Assembly (NCBI GenBank): GCA_963782985.1
Contig: CAWALU010000012.1
Location: 124,001 to 188,000 of the forward strand
Length of the DNA stretch: 64,000 nt
Source: CAVSWT01 sp963782985
GTDB lineage: Bacteria; Bacteroidota; Ignavibacteria; Ignavibacteriales; Ignavibacteriaceae
Direction: 5' to 3'
Shown here one piece after another: positions 1 to 9,491 of the stretch. A program made the translations under genes and the position numbers. Each line of letters starts with the position of its first letter. The stretch's first letter is position 1. The notes beneath the pieces are model-generated. The model was given only the letters and a program-made list of their open reading frames with translations, ran no database searches and was not told the origin of the DNA.

Positions 1-2
1 CA

Positions 3-2270
3 TCTTATTCAACGGCGCAAAATAACAGCCGTATTTTCGGAAAAGTAACAGATGAAAAGAATCACCTGCCTCTTTTAGGGGTTAATATTTTGTTATATAC
101 AGACAGCCTTAAAACCGAAGCGCCCGTTAAAGGAACGGCAAGCGATAAAGACGGAAATTATTCTCTGATAAATTTAACAAAAGGCGTTTACTGGCTTTTT
201 GCCAGCAGCATTGGATATGAAAAAATCAGTAAAAAAATAATTCTCTCCGGTAATTCTGTTTCAGTAGAATTTGATTTTAAAATGAATCCGAAGGAACTTC
301 AGCTTGACCAGATTTTAATTGAAGCCAAAAGAGATACATTTAAAAATATAAGCGTTATAGATATTTCCCCAGAATTTATTAAGCAGCTTCCCAGTTTAAG
401 CGGCGAAGCTGACGTATTCAAAGCTTTAACATTGCTGCCCGGCGTAACAACTTCGTCCGAAATTTCCAGCGGCTTATATATACGCGGGGGCTCGCCGGAC
501 CAAACTTTAACTTTAGTTGACGGCGTAGTTATTTATAATCCATTTCATCTAGGCGGTTTTGCCAGCACTTTTAATTCCGACGCCATAAATGATTTAAGAT
601 TAATTAAAGGCGCCTTCCCTGCTGAATATGGAGGCAGGCTGGGAAGCGTTTTAGATATTACTTTAAAAAATGGTTCTAAAGAAAATTTTAAAGGAAAGCT
701 TGGATTAGGAACAATTAGTTCCCACGCTACTGTAGAGGGTCCTATTTCAGATAAAGCGTCTTATTTAATTTCCGGAAGAAAAATGTATTTTGATATTCTT
801 CAAAAGCAATTTGTTAAAAGTAAAATAATTCCGTTGTATAATTTTTTTGACGTTAATGGGAAGTTTGATTATAACTTCAGCGAGCATGATAAAATTTCAA
901 TTAGCGGATACACCGGCGATGATAATCTTTATAATTCAAAGGATAATAAAGACGCCGCTTATAATATTGGGTGGAGTAATACTATTGCAAATTTAAATTG
1001 GATCCACCTCACTGAAGAAAAAAAATTCACAAAAGCTGCTCTTAATTTTACACGTTATAATTTTACGACTTTAATCACGGATAAAAATCCCACAGCTTTT
1101 AAAAATGATTTTTATTCATCTTCAACTATTCAAGATTTTTCTTTAAAAATTGATGGGCAGTATTTTGGAAATAATCTACATACCGTTAAAAACGGCATTG
1201 AAGTTACGCTCCATAATTTTGACGTGGTAAATAATAATTTTTACACACAGGCATTGGAAACCGATGAAAGAGTCGGGGCAAAATTTGTATCAGTGGAAAC
1301 AGCTTTATATCTACAAGATCAGTGGCAAATAACGCCGCTGTTATCATCCAATTTAGGATTGCGTTTTTATTATTTTCCGGATGCAAGATACTTTGATATT
1401 GAACCCCGCGCATCTCTAACTTACGCTATTACCAGCAAGATTTTTTTAAAAGGCGCTTTTACAATTTCAAATCAATTTCTTCATTTGATTGTAAGAAATG
1501 ATGTTGCGCTCCCCACTGATATTTGGTTTCCTTCAACAACGCTTATCAAGCCCAGCCGGGGCTTGCAAGGCGTTTTAGGTTTGGAGGTTGAATTAGGAGA
1601 TAAAGATTATGTTTTTTCCGCTGAAGGATATTTTAAAGAGATGAAAAATTTATATGAATATGGAGATACGGCAACTTTCACTATTGAATCCCCAATTGAA
1701 AAACAGCTTACCAATGGAAGGGGCGATGCCTATGGTTTTGAATTATTTTTTAATAAGCAGAAAGGGAAATTTAACGGATGGATTGGTTACACGTTATCAT
1801 GGACGAGGAGATATTTTGACGGAATAAATAACGGCAATTCTTTTTATCCCCGTTATGATAAACGACATGACATTAGCATAGCATTAACTTATAAGCTGAA
1901 TGAAAATTGGGAGTTCGGCGCTGCATGGAATTATGGAACAGGACAGGCTTATACTATGCCCACCGGACAGTATTACTTTCCCGGAGTGTTTTCTGCCAAC
2001 AATGGTCCCCAAATATTTTTAGACTATAAGGGTATAAATGAATATCGGCTTCCCGCTTACCACAAGCTTGACGTTAGCGCATCATATAAAATGCACTGGA
2101 TAAATTTTCCAATTCAAATTACTCTAAGCGTTTACAATTTATATAATCATCAAAATCCTTTTGCGCGTTATGTTAATTTTTACAATGATGGCTCTAATTT
2201 TATTCCGCAGCTCAAGCAGTTCACTCTCTTTCCGGTTTTTCCCGCATTAAGCCTTACAATGGAGATTTAA
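3..2270 (+). CDS. TonB-dependent outer-membrane receptor, 5' truncated by window edge
   Basis: The reading frame is open from the first bases of the window, so the true start lies upstream; the visible part is 755 residues. It begins just after what looks like a signal-peptide end (S-T-A-Q-N). Next comes a carboxypeptidase-regulatory-like beta-sandwich (about residues 8-100, with G-K-V-T-D and D-G-N-Y motifs). Then a plug domain (about 130-230, with Y-I-R-G-G-S-P-D-Q and the L-V-D-G motif) leads into a long beta-barrel ending in an aromatic-rich strand. Family knowledge: such receptors import large ligands using TonB energy. The partner, a DUF4249 lipoprotein, starts 3 bases downstream and is commonly paired with this receptor type. 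The ligand cannot be read from sequence. An internal TTG at 90 is not the start, because coding similarity continues upstream of it. Confidence 0.9.
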   Translation, partial: SYSTAQNNSRIFGKVTDEKNHLPLLGVNILLYTDSLKTEAPVKGTASDKDGNYSLINLTKGVYWLFASSIGYEKISKKIILSGNSVSVEFDFKMNPKELQLDQILIEAKRDTFKNISVIDISPEFIKQLPSLSGEADVFKALTLLPGVTTSSEISSGLYIRGGSPDQTLTLVDGVVIYNPFHLGGFASTFNSDAINDLRLIKGAFPAEYGGRLGSVLDITLKNGSKENFKGKLGLGTISSHATVEGPISDKASYLISGRKMYFDILQKQFVKSKIIPLYNFFDVNGKFDYNFSEHDKISISGYTGDDNLYNSKDNKDAAYNIGWSNTIANLNWIHLTEEKKFTKAALNFTRYNFTTLITDKNPTAFKNDFYSSSTIQDFSLKIDGQYFGNNLHTVKNGIEVTLHNFDVVNNNFYTQALETDERVGAKFVSVETALYLQDQWQITPLLSSNLGLRFYYFPDARYFDIEPRASLTYAITSKIFLKGAFTISNQFLHLIVRNDVALPTDIWFPSTTLIKPSRGLQGVLGLEVELGDKDYVFSAEGYFKEMKNLYEYGDTATFTIESPIEKQLTNGRGDAYGFELFFNKQKGKFNGWIGYTLSWTRRYFDGINNGNSFYPRYDKRHDISIALTYKLNENWEFGAAWNYGTGQAYTMPTGQYYFPGVFSANNGPQIFLDYKGINEYRLPAYHKLDVSASYKMHWINFPIQITLSVYNLYNHQNPFARYVNFYNDGSNFIPQLKQFTLFPVFPALSLTMEI

Positions 2271-2273
2271 AAA

Positions 2274-3080
2274 ATGAAAATATTTAAAGTTCTAATAATT
2301 TTTTCATTGCTCATTTTTGGATCCTGCGAAACTGATATTGTTGAAAATGATCTCTCGTACAACGAGAGATTAGTAGTAAGGGGAATTTTAGAAGCGGGTA
2401 AACCAATACAAGTTTATTTTGGGAAAACTCTGCCGCTTCAATCGGCTTTCGATTCTTCCAAAGCAAATCTTAAAGATGTAATAGCTTACATAAAAAATAA
2501 AAATAAAATTGATTCTTTAGTTTACATTTCAGATGGAATTTATAAAGCGAAAAACCTTATGGGACAAAATGGAGAAACATATTTTTTATTTGCTGAATGG
2601 GAAGGACGAAGCATAACTGCTGAAACACATATTCCTTTTTCCACAACTTTTCAAGGGGGACGCCTGGACACCACGATTCAAAACGGTGATACAGTAATTA
2701 CTATAAAAGGAATTTTAACTCCGCGTATGGGAGCTGTGTACGGAGCTACCTGGTCGATAATAAGCGCAAATCCGACTTATGTTTTAGAGGATGATGTTAT
2801 TCCGGAAATACAAAGAAGCGCTGATAAAGATTTGCTTGGAAATTTAACGCTGCACACCAGGCGCATTCCAAATGATTTATTAAAAAATTGGCGCCGTTCA
2901 CTATATATAAGAATACACGCCTTTGACGAAGCGTTTTATAATTTCTTTTTAACGCAAGACGCCAATGCTGCCACTAATAATATTTTTACATCGACCGGGA
3001 TAAATTTAAGATGGAATATTGAGGGAGACGCAATTGGGCTGTTTATCGGAACTTCCGATTTTATTGTAAAAATTCCTTAA
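2274..3080 (+). CDS. DUF4249-type outer-membrane lipoprotein
   Basis: A 268-residue protein with a lipoprotein signal peptide; the lipobox is I-F-G-S-C with Cys18. The rest is a beta-rich exported domain resembling DUF4249 (early R-L-V-V-R-G-I-L-E, later an extended sandwich). Function is not known for the family. Proteins of this type are usually encoded directly after a carboxypeptidase-domain TonB receptor, as here, and are thought to act as surface or periplasmic partners of it. The ATG follows the receptor stop by 3 bases, with a GGAG in the receptor's last codons serving as ribosome binding site, so the two are almost certainly co-transcribed. The family name rests on pattern recognition and context. 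Confidence 0.75.
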   Translation: MKIFKVLIIFSLLIFGSCETDIVENDLSYNERLVVRGILEAGKPIQVYFGKTLPLQSAFDSSKANLKDVIAYIKNKNKIDSLVYISDGIYKAKNLMGQNGETYFLFAEWEGRSITAETHIPFSTTFQGGRLDTTIQNGDTVITIKGILTPRMGAVYGATWSIISANPTYVLEDDVIPEIQRSADKDLLGNLTLHTRRIPNDLLKNWRRSLYIRIHAFDEAFYNFFLTQDANAATNNIFTSTGINLRWNIEGDAIGLFIGTSDFIVKIP

Positions 3081-3182
3081 AAGTAAATTGCTGGATCTCT
3101 TCCGAAATAAATTCAAATTAAAATAAGATTATAGCAGCCAACTTCAGATTTTACTTTGATACATTTTTAAAGAGAGAAAAAG

Positions 3183-5024
3183 TTATGCCTCTTCAGCTAC
3201 TTTTTTCTTCTCAGAAATACGCGCGTTCTTTTTATCCATTTCAGTTAAATATCTTTTCCTTACTCTGATGCTTTGCGGAGTAACTTCTACATATTCGTCT
3301 TCGGTAATCCATTCTATTGCCTGTTCAAGAGTTGGAATTGTTGGAGGCTCTAATCTTATTGCTTCATCGGCGCCGGATGAGCGCATATTTGTAAGCTGTT
3401 TTGTTTTTGTAACGTTCACTCGCATATCAATATCGCGGGAGTTTTCACCAACCACCATTCCTTCATACACTTTGGTTACAGGAGCAATAAAAAATATAGA
3501 ACGCTCCTGTAATTTAAACATCGCGTAAGCTGATGATATTCCTTGTTCCATTGCTACCAGCGCCCCTTTGCTTCTATGTGATATTTCTCCTTTGTACGGC
3601 TCGTATCCGTTAAAATTATGATGCAAAATTCCCGCGCCTCTAGTGTCTGTCATAAATTCAGCGCGATAACCTATTAAGCCTCTTGCCGGAATTAAAAATT
3701 CAACCCTCGTATTTTCATTGAAGGTAATCATATTTTTCATCTCGCCTTTTCGCTTGCCGAGCTTTTCAATTACAATTCCCACATGCTCTTCCGGCACATC
3801 AATTATAACATGTTCAACGGGTTCGCACAAAACATCGTCAATTTTTTTAGTGATAACTTCAGGCTTGCTAAGCTGCAGTTCAAATCCTTCACGCCTCATA
3901 TTTTCTATTAATATTGCAAGGTGAAGTTCGCCCCTTCCGCTTACTTTAAAAATATCCGGAGAATCAGTCATTTCAACCCTCAAACTAACGTTAGATTTTA
4001 ATTCTCTGGAAAGACGTTCGCTTATATTTCGAGTGGTAACATATTTCCCTTCCAATCCCGCAAAAGGAGAATTGTTCACCATAAAATTCATTGTTATTGT
4101 CGGCTCATCAATTGCCATAAATGGAAGCGGCTCGGGATTTTTGGGATCGGCAATAGTATCGCCTATATCAACGTCTTCAAGTCCGGCAATAGCGCCAATA
4201 TCTCCGGCTGAGAGTTCGTCAATTTCAATTCTTTTAATATTTTCAAAAGTGTAGAGCTTAGTGATTTTTGAATTTGATTTTTCTCCCTCTTTCGTAATGT
4301 GAACAATATTGTCTCCTAATTTTATTTTCCCTTTATGAATTCTGCCAATTCCAATTCTACCCAAATAATCATTATAATCAATCGCGGAAATAAGCATCTG
4401 CAAAGGCTCGCCCAAAATTGCATGAGGCGCGGGAACAGCGCTCACAATTACTTCAAATAAAGGAAGTAAATTATCACTTTCATCCTCTACATTTTTCTTT
4501 GCAATTCCCTGTTTAGCAACAGCGTATACAAATGGAAAATCTAATTGTTCATCGTTTGCGCCGAGCGAAACAAATAAATCAAAAACTTCATTTAAAACTT
4601 CGTTGGGACGAGCATCTTTTCTATCAATTTTATTTATAACAACAATTGGTTTTAAGCCAAGCTCTAAAGATTTTTTCAAAACAAATTTTGTTTGAGGCAA
4701 TGGTCCTTCCGCAGCGTCAACTAAAAGAAGAACGCCGTCAACCATTTTTAAAGTACGCTCAACCTCGCCGCCAAAGTCGGCATGACCCGGCGTATCAACG
4801 ATATTTATTTTAATATTCTTATAATGAATGCTGCAATTTTTAGCTAAGATTGTAATGCCGCGCTCTTTCTCAATTGCATTGGAATCCATAATTCTTTTTT
4901 CAACTTGCTGATTTTCCCGCCATGCGCCGGTTTGCTTTAACATGTGGTCAACTAAAGTTGTTTTACCGTGATCAACATGCGCTATGATAGCAATATTTCT
5001 AATATCGTTTCTTACTTCGTTCAC
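3183..5024 (-). CDS. typA: Translational GTPase TypA/BipA
   Basis: A ribosome-associated GTPase of the EF-G family, implicated in ribosome assembly and stress or cold adaptation. Visible motifs are the P-loop A-H-V-D-H-G-K-T near the N-terminus, D-T-P-G-H-A-D-F-G-G-E-V (G3) and N-K-I-D (G4). These are followed by domain II, EF-G-like domains III and V, and the TypA-specific C-terminal domain with G-L-I-G-Y-R and T-D-T-R-G. The frame is open to 5072. I choose the GTG at 5024 because an AGGA stands five bases upstream and the protein then starts V-N-E-V-R-N-D-I-R-N, giving 613 residues, the usual family length. The extra 16 upstream residues would be basic and unlike the family. It stands alone, with about 100 bases separating it from the convergent DUF4249 gene. 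Confidence 0.95.
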   Translation of the reverse strand: MNEVRNDIRNIAIIAHVDHGKTTLVDHMLKQTGAWRENQQVEKRIMDSNAIEKERGITILAKNCSIHYKNIKINIVDTPGHADFGGEVERTLKMVDGVLLLVDAAEGPLPQTKFVLKKSLELGLKPIVVINKIDRKDARPNEVLNEVFDLFVSLGANDEQLDFPFVYAVAKQGIAKKNVEDESDNLLPLFEVIVSAVPAPHAILGEPLQMLISAIDYNDYLGRIGIGRIHKGKIKLGDNIVHITKEGEKSNSKITKLYTFENIKRIEIDELSAGDIGAIAGLEDVDIGDTIADPKNPEPLPFMAIDEPTITMNFMVNNSPFAGLEGKYVTTRNISERLSRELKSNVSLRVEMTDSPDIFKVSGRGELHLAILIENMRREGFELQLSKPEVITKKIDDVLCEPVEHVIIDVPEEHVGIVIEKLGKRKGEMKNMITFNENTRVEFLIPARGLIGYRAEFMTDTRGAGILHHNFNGYEPYKGEISHRSKGALVAMEQGISSAYAMFKLQERSIFFIAPVTKVYEGMVVGENSRDIDMRVNVTKTKQLTNMRSSGADEAIRLEPPTIPTLEQAIEWITEDEYVEVTPQSIRVRKRYLTEMDKKNARISEKKKVAEEA

Positions 5025-5138
5025 ATTATTCCTAATTTTTATTTTGCATAATTTTTTAATTGAAGATTTCAAATATAAAAATATGCCGTTGGATAAACAA
5101 TTTAATTTGGGTGGAATAAATCGGGGAGATTTTTGATT

Positions 5139-5438
5139 CTAAGTAATAATTTGAGTGTTCAAAGCTATCTCTTCCAAAATGGAAGTAACTTTTAAACATT
5201 GATTTAATTCGCCGTTGAAGACTATGCTTTTTCCTTTAACATGCACTTCAAAAGCAAACCCTCTTGCTTGAATAAAAGAGCAGCGTGTTGCTTTTATAAG
5301 TTGAATAATTACTTCGTCAAAAGTATGCCAATCATCATTATATAAAACAACCCGGCTTGCTAAACCAATATCTTTTTTTTCATCGGATATTACTTCAACA
5401 TTGGGAGCTTCGAATATTAATTGTTGTTGGCTTTTCAT
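5139..5438 (-). CDS. clpS: ATP-dependent Clp protease adaptor ClpS
   Basis: A 99-residue cytosolic protein with the ClpS fold: a short variable N-terminal tail, then V-V-L-Y-N-D-D-W-H-T-F-D-E-V, which matches the conserved N-D-D region that binds N-degron substrates. The C-terminal part, A-F-E-V-H-V-K-G-K, matches the family's second conserved segment. ClpS delivers N-end-rule substrates to ClpA or ClpC for ClpP degradation. The canonical family reads V-H-x-x-G in the second motif and this copy has V-H-V-K-G, so it looks functional. It is divergent from etfB across about 210 bases and appears to be a single-gene unit. Confidence 0.88.
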   Translation of the reverse strand: MKSQQQLIFEAPNVEVISDEKKDIGLASRVVLYNDDWHTFDEVIIQLIKATRCSFIQARGFAFEVHVKGKSIVFNGELNQCLKVTSILEEIALNTQIIT

Positions 5439-5519
5439 AATTTCAATTTAATTATTTCCAACAAAAATTAAATATAAACTGAGTCATTAAAAAATAAATG
5501 AAAAGAAAAAGTTTTTTTG

Positions 5520-5549
5520 TTTGATGAGAAATATTTATTTGATGAGAAA
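5520..5549. promoter_or_regulatory. Direct repeat TTTGATGAGAAA x2 in the clpS-etfB divergent region
   Basis: TTTGATGAGAAA occurs exactly at 5520-5531 and again at 5538-5549, an 18-base repeat distance, in the AT-rich gap between divergent clpS and etfB. The spacing is under two helical turns, which fits either a paired operator or chance duplication. A similar TTTTGATGAG occurs at 51582 within a hairpin. No transcription factor can be named. Confidence 0.3.
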
Positions 5550-5651
5550 CAATAATTCAATTACAAATTTTGGTTTAAATGCTTTTGTTTGATTTTAGAT
5601 AAGCCTATAGTTATATTTTTTTTCAAAATAATGATTATTAATGGAGGAATA

Positions 5652-6398
5652 ATGAAAATAGCAGTATGTGTAAGCCATGTTCCTGACACTGCTACCAAGA
5701 TTAAAATTGCAGCAGATGAAAAGTCGATTGACCCCGCAGGCGTAACTTATATTATAAATCCGTATGATGAATTTGCGGTTGAAGAAGCGCTGAAAACAAA
5801 GGAAAAATTTAACGGCGAAGTAACTGTAATTAGCGTGGGAAATGACGCAAGCAAGGAAGCAATTAAAAAAGCAATAGCGATGGGATGCGATAATGGCGTG
5901 TTGTTAAAGGATGAAAATGAACGTGATTCAATTGGTATTGCAAAAGCTTTAGCTGATGAAATCAAAAAAGAAAATTATGAAATTGTTTTTATGGGAAAGC
6001 AGTCCGTTGATTTTGACAACTCCATTACTCCCCAGCTTACTGCGGAAATGCTAAATTATAATTGTGTTTCAGTTGTGGTTGATTTAAAAATTGACGGAAA
6101 AAAAATTACCGCTGAACGTGAAATTGAAGGCGGCCGTGAAATTGTGGAAACAGAATTACCGGCAATTATTGCAGCTCAAAAAGGCTTGAATGAACCAAGA
6201 TATGCTTCACTAAAAGGGATTATGGCAGCAAAGAAAAAAACAATTGAAGAAAAACCCGCCGTTTCTGCAGACCTTTCAGTTGAAATATTAAAAATGTATA
6301 AGCCTCCCGCAAAACAACCGGGACGAATACTCGGCACAGACGCTTCTGCTGTTCCGGAATTGGTAAGATTACTTCACGAAGAAGCAAAAGTAATTTAA
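5652..6398 (+). CDS. etfB: Electron transfer flavoprotein subunit beta
   Basis: A 248-residue EtfB. It starts M-K-I-A-V-C-V-S-H-V-P-D-T and carries the family features: I-N-P-Y-D-E-F-A-V-E-E-A-L near residue 37, the AMP/FAD-site region G-K-Q-S-V-D, and a C-terminal arm with the A-K-K-K recognition-loop-like segment. With EtfA it forms the heterodimer that passes electrons from acyl-CoA and other dehydrogenases to the quinone pool or to bifurcating partners. The frame is open upstream to 5589, but the ATG at 5652 has a near-ideal GGAGG seven bases upstream and gives the family N-terminus. It is followed after 18 bases by etfA, clearly in one operon. Confidence 0.95.
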   Translation: MKIAVCVSHVPDTATKIKIAADEKSIDPAGVTYIINPYDEFAVEEALKTKEKFNGEVTVISVGNDASKEAIKKAIAMGCDNGVLLKDENERDSIGIAKALADEIKKENYEIVFMGKQSVDFDNSITPQLTAEMLNYNCVSVVVDLKIDGKKITAEREIEGGREIVETELPAIIAAQKGLNEPRYASLKGIMAAKKKTIEEKPAVSADLSVEILKMYKPPAKQPGRILGTDASAVPELVRLLHEEAKVI

Positions 6399-6416
6399 AT
6401 TTTAAAGGAAAGAAAT

Positions 6417-7388
6417 ATGCCCAATAAAATTGCAGTCATTTTAGAACAAAGAGAAAATAAAATAAAAAAAGCATCGCTTGAAGCAATTAGCGAAGCGTCA
6501 AAATTAGCCTCGCAATTAAATTTTGAAAGTGAAGTAATAGCTGTCGGGAATGAAATTGAAAATTTAGATTCTGCCGCTAAATATGGGATAAGTAAGATAA
6601 TTCATTTAAAGAACGAAAATTTAAAAAATTATAGTTCAAGCGGATATGCAGAAGCTATATTTAATTATTTAAAGGATTCAGATTTTAAAATTATTTTACT
6701 ACCAAATACCGCGCTGGGAAAAGATTTAGCTCCGTTGATTGCGGTTAAATTAAATGCCGGCATTTTAATGGATTGTATAAAATTTAAAGTTGAAGGCGAA
6801 GAGATAATTGCTACGAGACCCATCTATGCTGGCAAAGCAATTATTGACGCAAAATTAAAAACTGACATAAAAATCTTTTCTTTACGTCCCAATGTTTTTA
6901 AAGCGGAAGAAATAGAATCAGCTGAGCCGTCAAAAATTGAAGCAAGGGAAATACCGGATGTAAATTTAAAATCTAAAGTTGTTGAATTTAAAGTTTCCAG
7001 CGGAAAGATGGACGTAGCTGAAGCTGATATTATCGTTTCTGGCGGAAGAGGATTAAAATCTTCTGAAAATTTTAAATTGATTGAAGAACTTGCAGAAGCA
7101 ATTGGCGGAGCAGTCGGCGCGTCTCGCGCAGTAGTAGATGCCGGATGGAGATCTCATCGGGAGCAAGTGGGACAAACCGGAAAAACGGTATCTCCGTCAT
7201 TATATGTGGCTTGCGGAATTAGCGGCGCAATTCAACATTTAGCCGGAATGTCATCTTCTAAATATATTGTAGCTATAAATAAAGATAAAGATGCGCCAAT
7301 TTTCTCTATCGCTGATTATGGGATAGCTGGCGATGTTTTTGAAATCGTTCCTAAATTAACTGAAGAAATTAAAAGGCTTAAATCGTAA
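6417..7388 (+). CDS. etfA: Electron transfer flavoprotein subunit alpha
   Basis: A 323-residue EtfA. The N-terminal domain resembles EtfB (residues 1 to about 190). The C-terminal FAD-binding domain has V-S-G-G-R-G-L near residue 206, G-A-S-R-A-V-V-D-A-G-W, the flavin-binding Q-V-G-Q-T-G-K-T-V-S-P, and G-I-S-G-A-I-Q-H-L-A-G-M near the end. All key FAD-contact motifs are present, so it should be active with the upstream etfB. A GGAAAG precedes the ATG. Context with a 3-hydroxyacyl-CoA dehydrogenase elsewhere in the window suggests fatty-acid or short-chain acyl-CoA oxidation, but the electron donor cannot be fixed from sequence. Confidence 0.95.
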   Translation: MPNKIAVILEQRENKIKKASLEAISEASKLASQLNFESEVIAVGNEIENLDSAAKYGISKIIHLKNENLKNYSSSGYAEAIFNYLKDSDFKIILLPNTALGKDLAPLIAVKLNAGILMDCIKFKVEGEEIIATRPIYAGKAIIDAKLKTDIKIFSLRPNVFKAEEIESAEPSKIEAREIPDVNLKSKVVEFKVSSGKMDVAEADIIVSGGRGLKSSENFKLIEELAEAIGGAVGASRAVVDAGWRSHREQVGQTGKTVSPSLYVACGISGAIQHLAGMSSSKYIVAINKDKDAPIFSIADYGIAGDVFEIVPKLTEEIKRLKS

Positions 7389-7406
7389 TAAGTTAAGAGG
7401 TTTTAC

Positions 7407-7997
7407 TTGCAAAAAATTAAATGTGAAATATTGGGATTATCTTCTAGTCCATCAACCGGCGGCGCCTATGCAATTTTGTTAAAAGAAGTAAACGGGAACC
7501 GAAGACTTCCTATAATTATTGGCGCCTTTGAAGCGCAGGCAATTGCTTTGGAACTCGAAGGGATAAAGCCGCCCCGCCCCCTAACTCATGATTTACTTAA
7601 ACAAATTATTGATAATTTGGGAGCAGCTATCCTTGAAATAATTATTGATGAACTTCGGGAAAATACCTTTTTTGCGAAAATAATTTTAGAAGTTTCTGGT
7701 TTGTCAAACGAAATTGACGGAAGACCGAGCGATGCAATTGCTTTAGCTGTTAGAGCGCAGGCTCCAATATTTGTCTCTGAAAATGTTATGGATTCGGCGG
7801 CTTTTATTCCTTCCGAAGAAGGAGAGGAAGATATCCAATTTAAAGAAGAAGAGATGAAAGAAGATAAACCAGTAAAGACGAAAGAGGCCAGAGTTGCTGC
7901 TTTACAAAATAAACTCCGCGAAGCAATTGAAGCTGAGGAATATGAACGAGCGGCTAAGTTAAGGGACGATATTAAAAAGCTGACGAGTAATAACTAA
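7407..7997 (+). CDS. Bifunctional nuclease-domain (BFN/DUF151) protein with C-terminal UVR motif
   Basis: A 196-residue protein. Residues 1-135 match the bifunctional nuclease (DUF151) domain, with the typical L-P-I-I-I-G-A-F-E-A-Q-A-I and the G-R-P-S-D-A-I-A-L-A-V-R signature. Residues about 160-196 are a UvrB/UvrC-type UVR motif (L-R-E-A-I-E-A-E-E-Y-E-R-A-A-K-L-R-D). The BFN-UVR fusion is common in the Bacteroidetes-Chlorobi lineage. Its biochemical role is unclear, although plant and thermophile homologues have nuclease activity. It starts with TTG at 7407, with AAGAGG upstream at good spacing, 18 bases after etfA, so it is probably the third gene of the etf operon. Confidence 0.88.
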   Translation: MQKIKCEILGLSSSPSTGGAYAILLKEVNGNRRLPIIIGAFEAQAIALELEGIKPPRPLTHDLLKQIIDNLGAAILEIIIDELRENTFFAKIILEVSGLSNEIDGRPSDAIALAVRAQAPIFVSENVMDSAAFIPSEEGEEDIQFKEEEMKEDKPVKTKEARVAALQNKLREAIEAEEYERAAKLRDDIKKLTSNN

Positions 7998-8006
7998 TAT
8001 TTATTC

Positions 8007-9482
8007 TTAGGCGAAAACTTTTTTACCAATTTCACATTCATTGCATTTTTTCTTTATGCAGTAATTTCTAAAAAGTTCAATCATACCCTGATATATTACT
8101 GTTTTCTTCCAAGCGCCATTTAAATTTAGCGAATCGCTAACCTCTTTAACCATACTATTATCACTTTGCTGATAGAAATTTATATAAGTTTTTGTCACTT
8201 TCTTGGCTAAATCTTTCATTCCAAAAATCTCATAATAGACTGAAGCAATCGGTAAAATAACATTTACAATTATTTCATCAGCTCTTGAAACGCCAATGAA
8301 ATAATTTATTTTTGAATTAGATGGTTTATCAAAAATAAAATGTTCGCTCCAAAATCCGTCACCTTTAACAACAACAAGCGAGCGTAACTCATTAATTATA
8401 TTTGAATAAGATTTATCGTCTTTAAAAATTGAGATAATATCAAATATAAAATTATGATGAATTATCTTGTCAATAATTTTAACCCCTCCCGCTATTCTTA
8501 TAGTTGGAAAGTTTTGCGGTCTAAGCTTAAAGAAATGCCATTGCGCAGCGTTATAAATTCTGCCGTCGTAAATTAATTTTATTTTGCCCCAGGCGTCAAA
8601 TAATTCTCGCGTATAAACGGAAGTCTCGCTGTCCGGTAAATTATAAACATCGGGCATAAGTCCGCTAATGTTGAATAGCGCAGCCTCTACGTTTTTTATA
8701 AAATTTTGGGGATCAATCTTTTTTAAAAAATTTATATCAGCCGAATGAGCCAACTTTAACATAATCTCTTTATTTTTTGAATAGCCTAATGCTTCAAAAA
8801 TTTGCTCGTACATAAGCTGATTCCAAATATTTTGATTTTTAAAATCGGCGATTTCAAATTTTCTTCTATGGAATTCTTCATTTAATTCATAAGAAATAAT
8901 AGGCTCTTTCAGTTTCAATTCATTTACAAAGCTTAACTCCTTTAATCTCTCAAACATCTTTTTACATTTATTTCTAAACCTTTTAATCCCCAAATCAAAA
9001 ATTATTTTTGTTTTTTCATCCTTGCTAAGCAATACGTTTACTTCGTCGCAAGGCATTTTACTCATTCGCTTTTCTCTCTCGCTTAGAATAGCTTTTTGAA
9101 TTTGATCTTTAATATTTATTTCAAGCATATCTTCGAAAGAAATTGAATTTACTTTTCGCCCTTCCTGCGTATAAACATGGGTTTGATTCTCTTTTTTGAA
9201 AACCAAGTGTAAAACTACTTTATTATATTTTTTGTTGAGGTTATGACCGTGAGTTCTCCAATCAGAATATTGAGTGTCAATTTCAACATCGCCGACATAG
9301 GTTAAATTACCAATTTTAATTCGAGCGTTTTTAAAATCAGGACCGCCGAGCTCGTCATTTTGAACTCCCGGATCGAGTATTAAAATTTTTTCATCATCGG
9401 ATATCGTAAAATTTTTATTAAACTTTTGCCCCTTCCAAATTTCATATAAAAATTTTTCATGATACTTTAATGATTTATTCAT
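8007..9482 (-). CDS. DUF2851 family protein
   Basis: A 491-residue protein of unknown function matching the DUF2851 pattern found mainly in Bacteroidetes and relatives. The N-terminal part has F-L-Y-E-I-W and G-P-D-F-K-N-A-R-I-K-I, followed by a G-D-V-E-I-D / D-W-x-x-H-G-H segment that is reminiscent of a metal- or nucleic-acid-binding site. The C-terminus has a Cys pattern (C-I-K-K-K-C-N-E-C) that could bind metal. No signal peptide is visible, so it is probably cytosolic. The ATG has a strong GGGAG upstream. It lies 9 bases after a small unknown gene, with which it likely forms an operon. Confidence 0.8.
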   Translation of the reverse strand: MNKSLKYHEKFLYEIWKGQKFNKNFTISDDEKILILDPGVQNDELGGPDFKNARIKIGNLTYVGDVEIDTQYSDWRTHGHNLNKKYNKVVLHLVFKKENQTHVYTQEGRKVNSISFEDMLEINIKDQIQKAILSEREKRMSKMPCDEVNVLLSKDEKTKIIFDLGIKRFRNKCKKMFERLKELSFVNELKLKEPIISYELNEEFHRRKFEIADFKNQNIWNQLMYEQIFEALGYSKNKEIMLKLAHSADINFLKKIDPQNFIKNVEAALFNISGLMPDVYNLPDSETSVYTRELFDAWGKIKLIYDGRIYNAAQWHFFKLRPQNFPTIRIAGGVKIIDKIIHHNFIFDIISIFKDDKSYSNIINELRSLVVVKGDGFWSEHFIFDKPSNSKINYFIGVSRADEIIVNVILPIASVYYEIFGMKDLAKKVTKTYINFYQQSDNSMVKEVSDSLNLNGAWKKTVIYQGMIELFRNYCIKKKCNECEIGKKVFA

Positions 9483-9491
9483 AACTCCCGC

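Noticed and set aside
5025..5072. Upstream extension of typA
   Set aside because: The 16 extra residues are basic and not family-like, while a GTG at 5024 has a good ribosome binding site.
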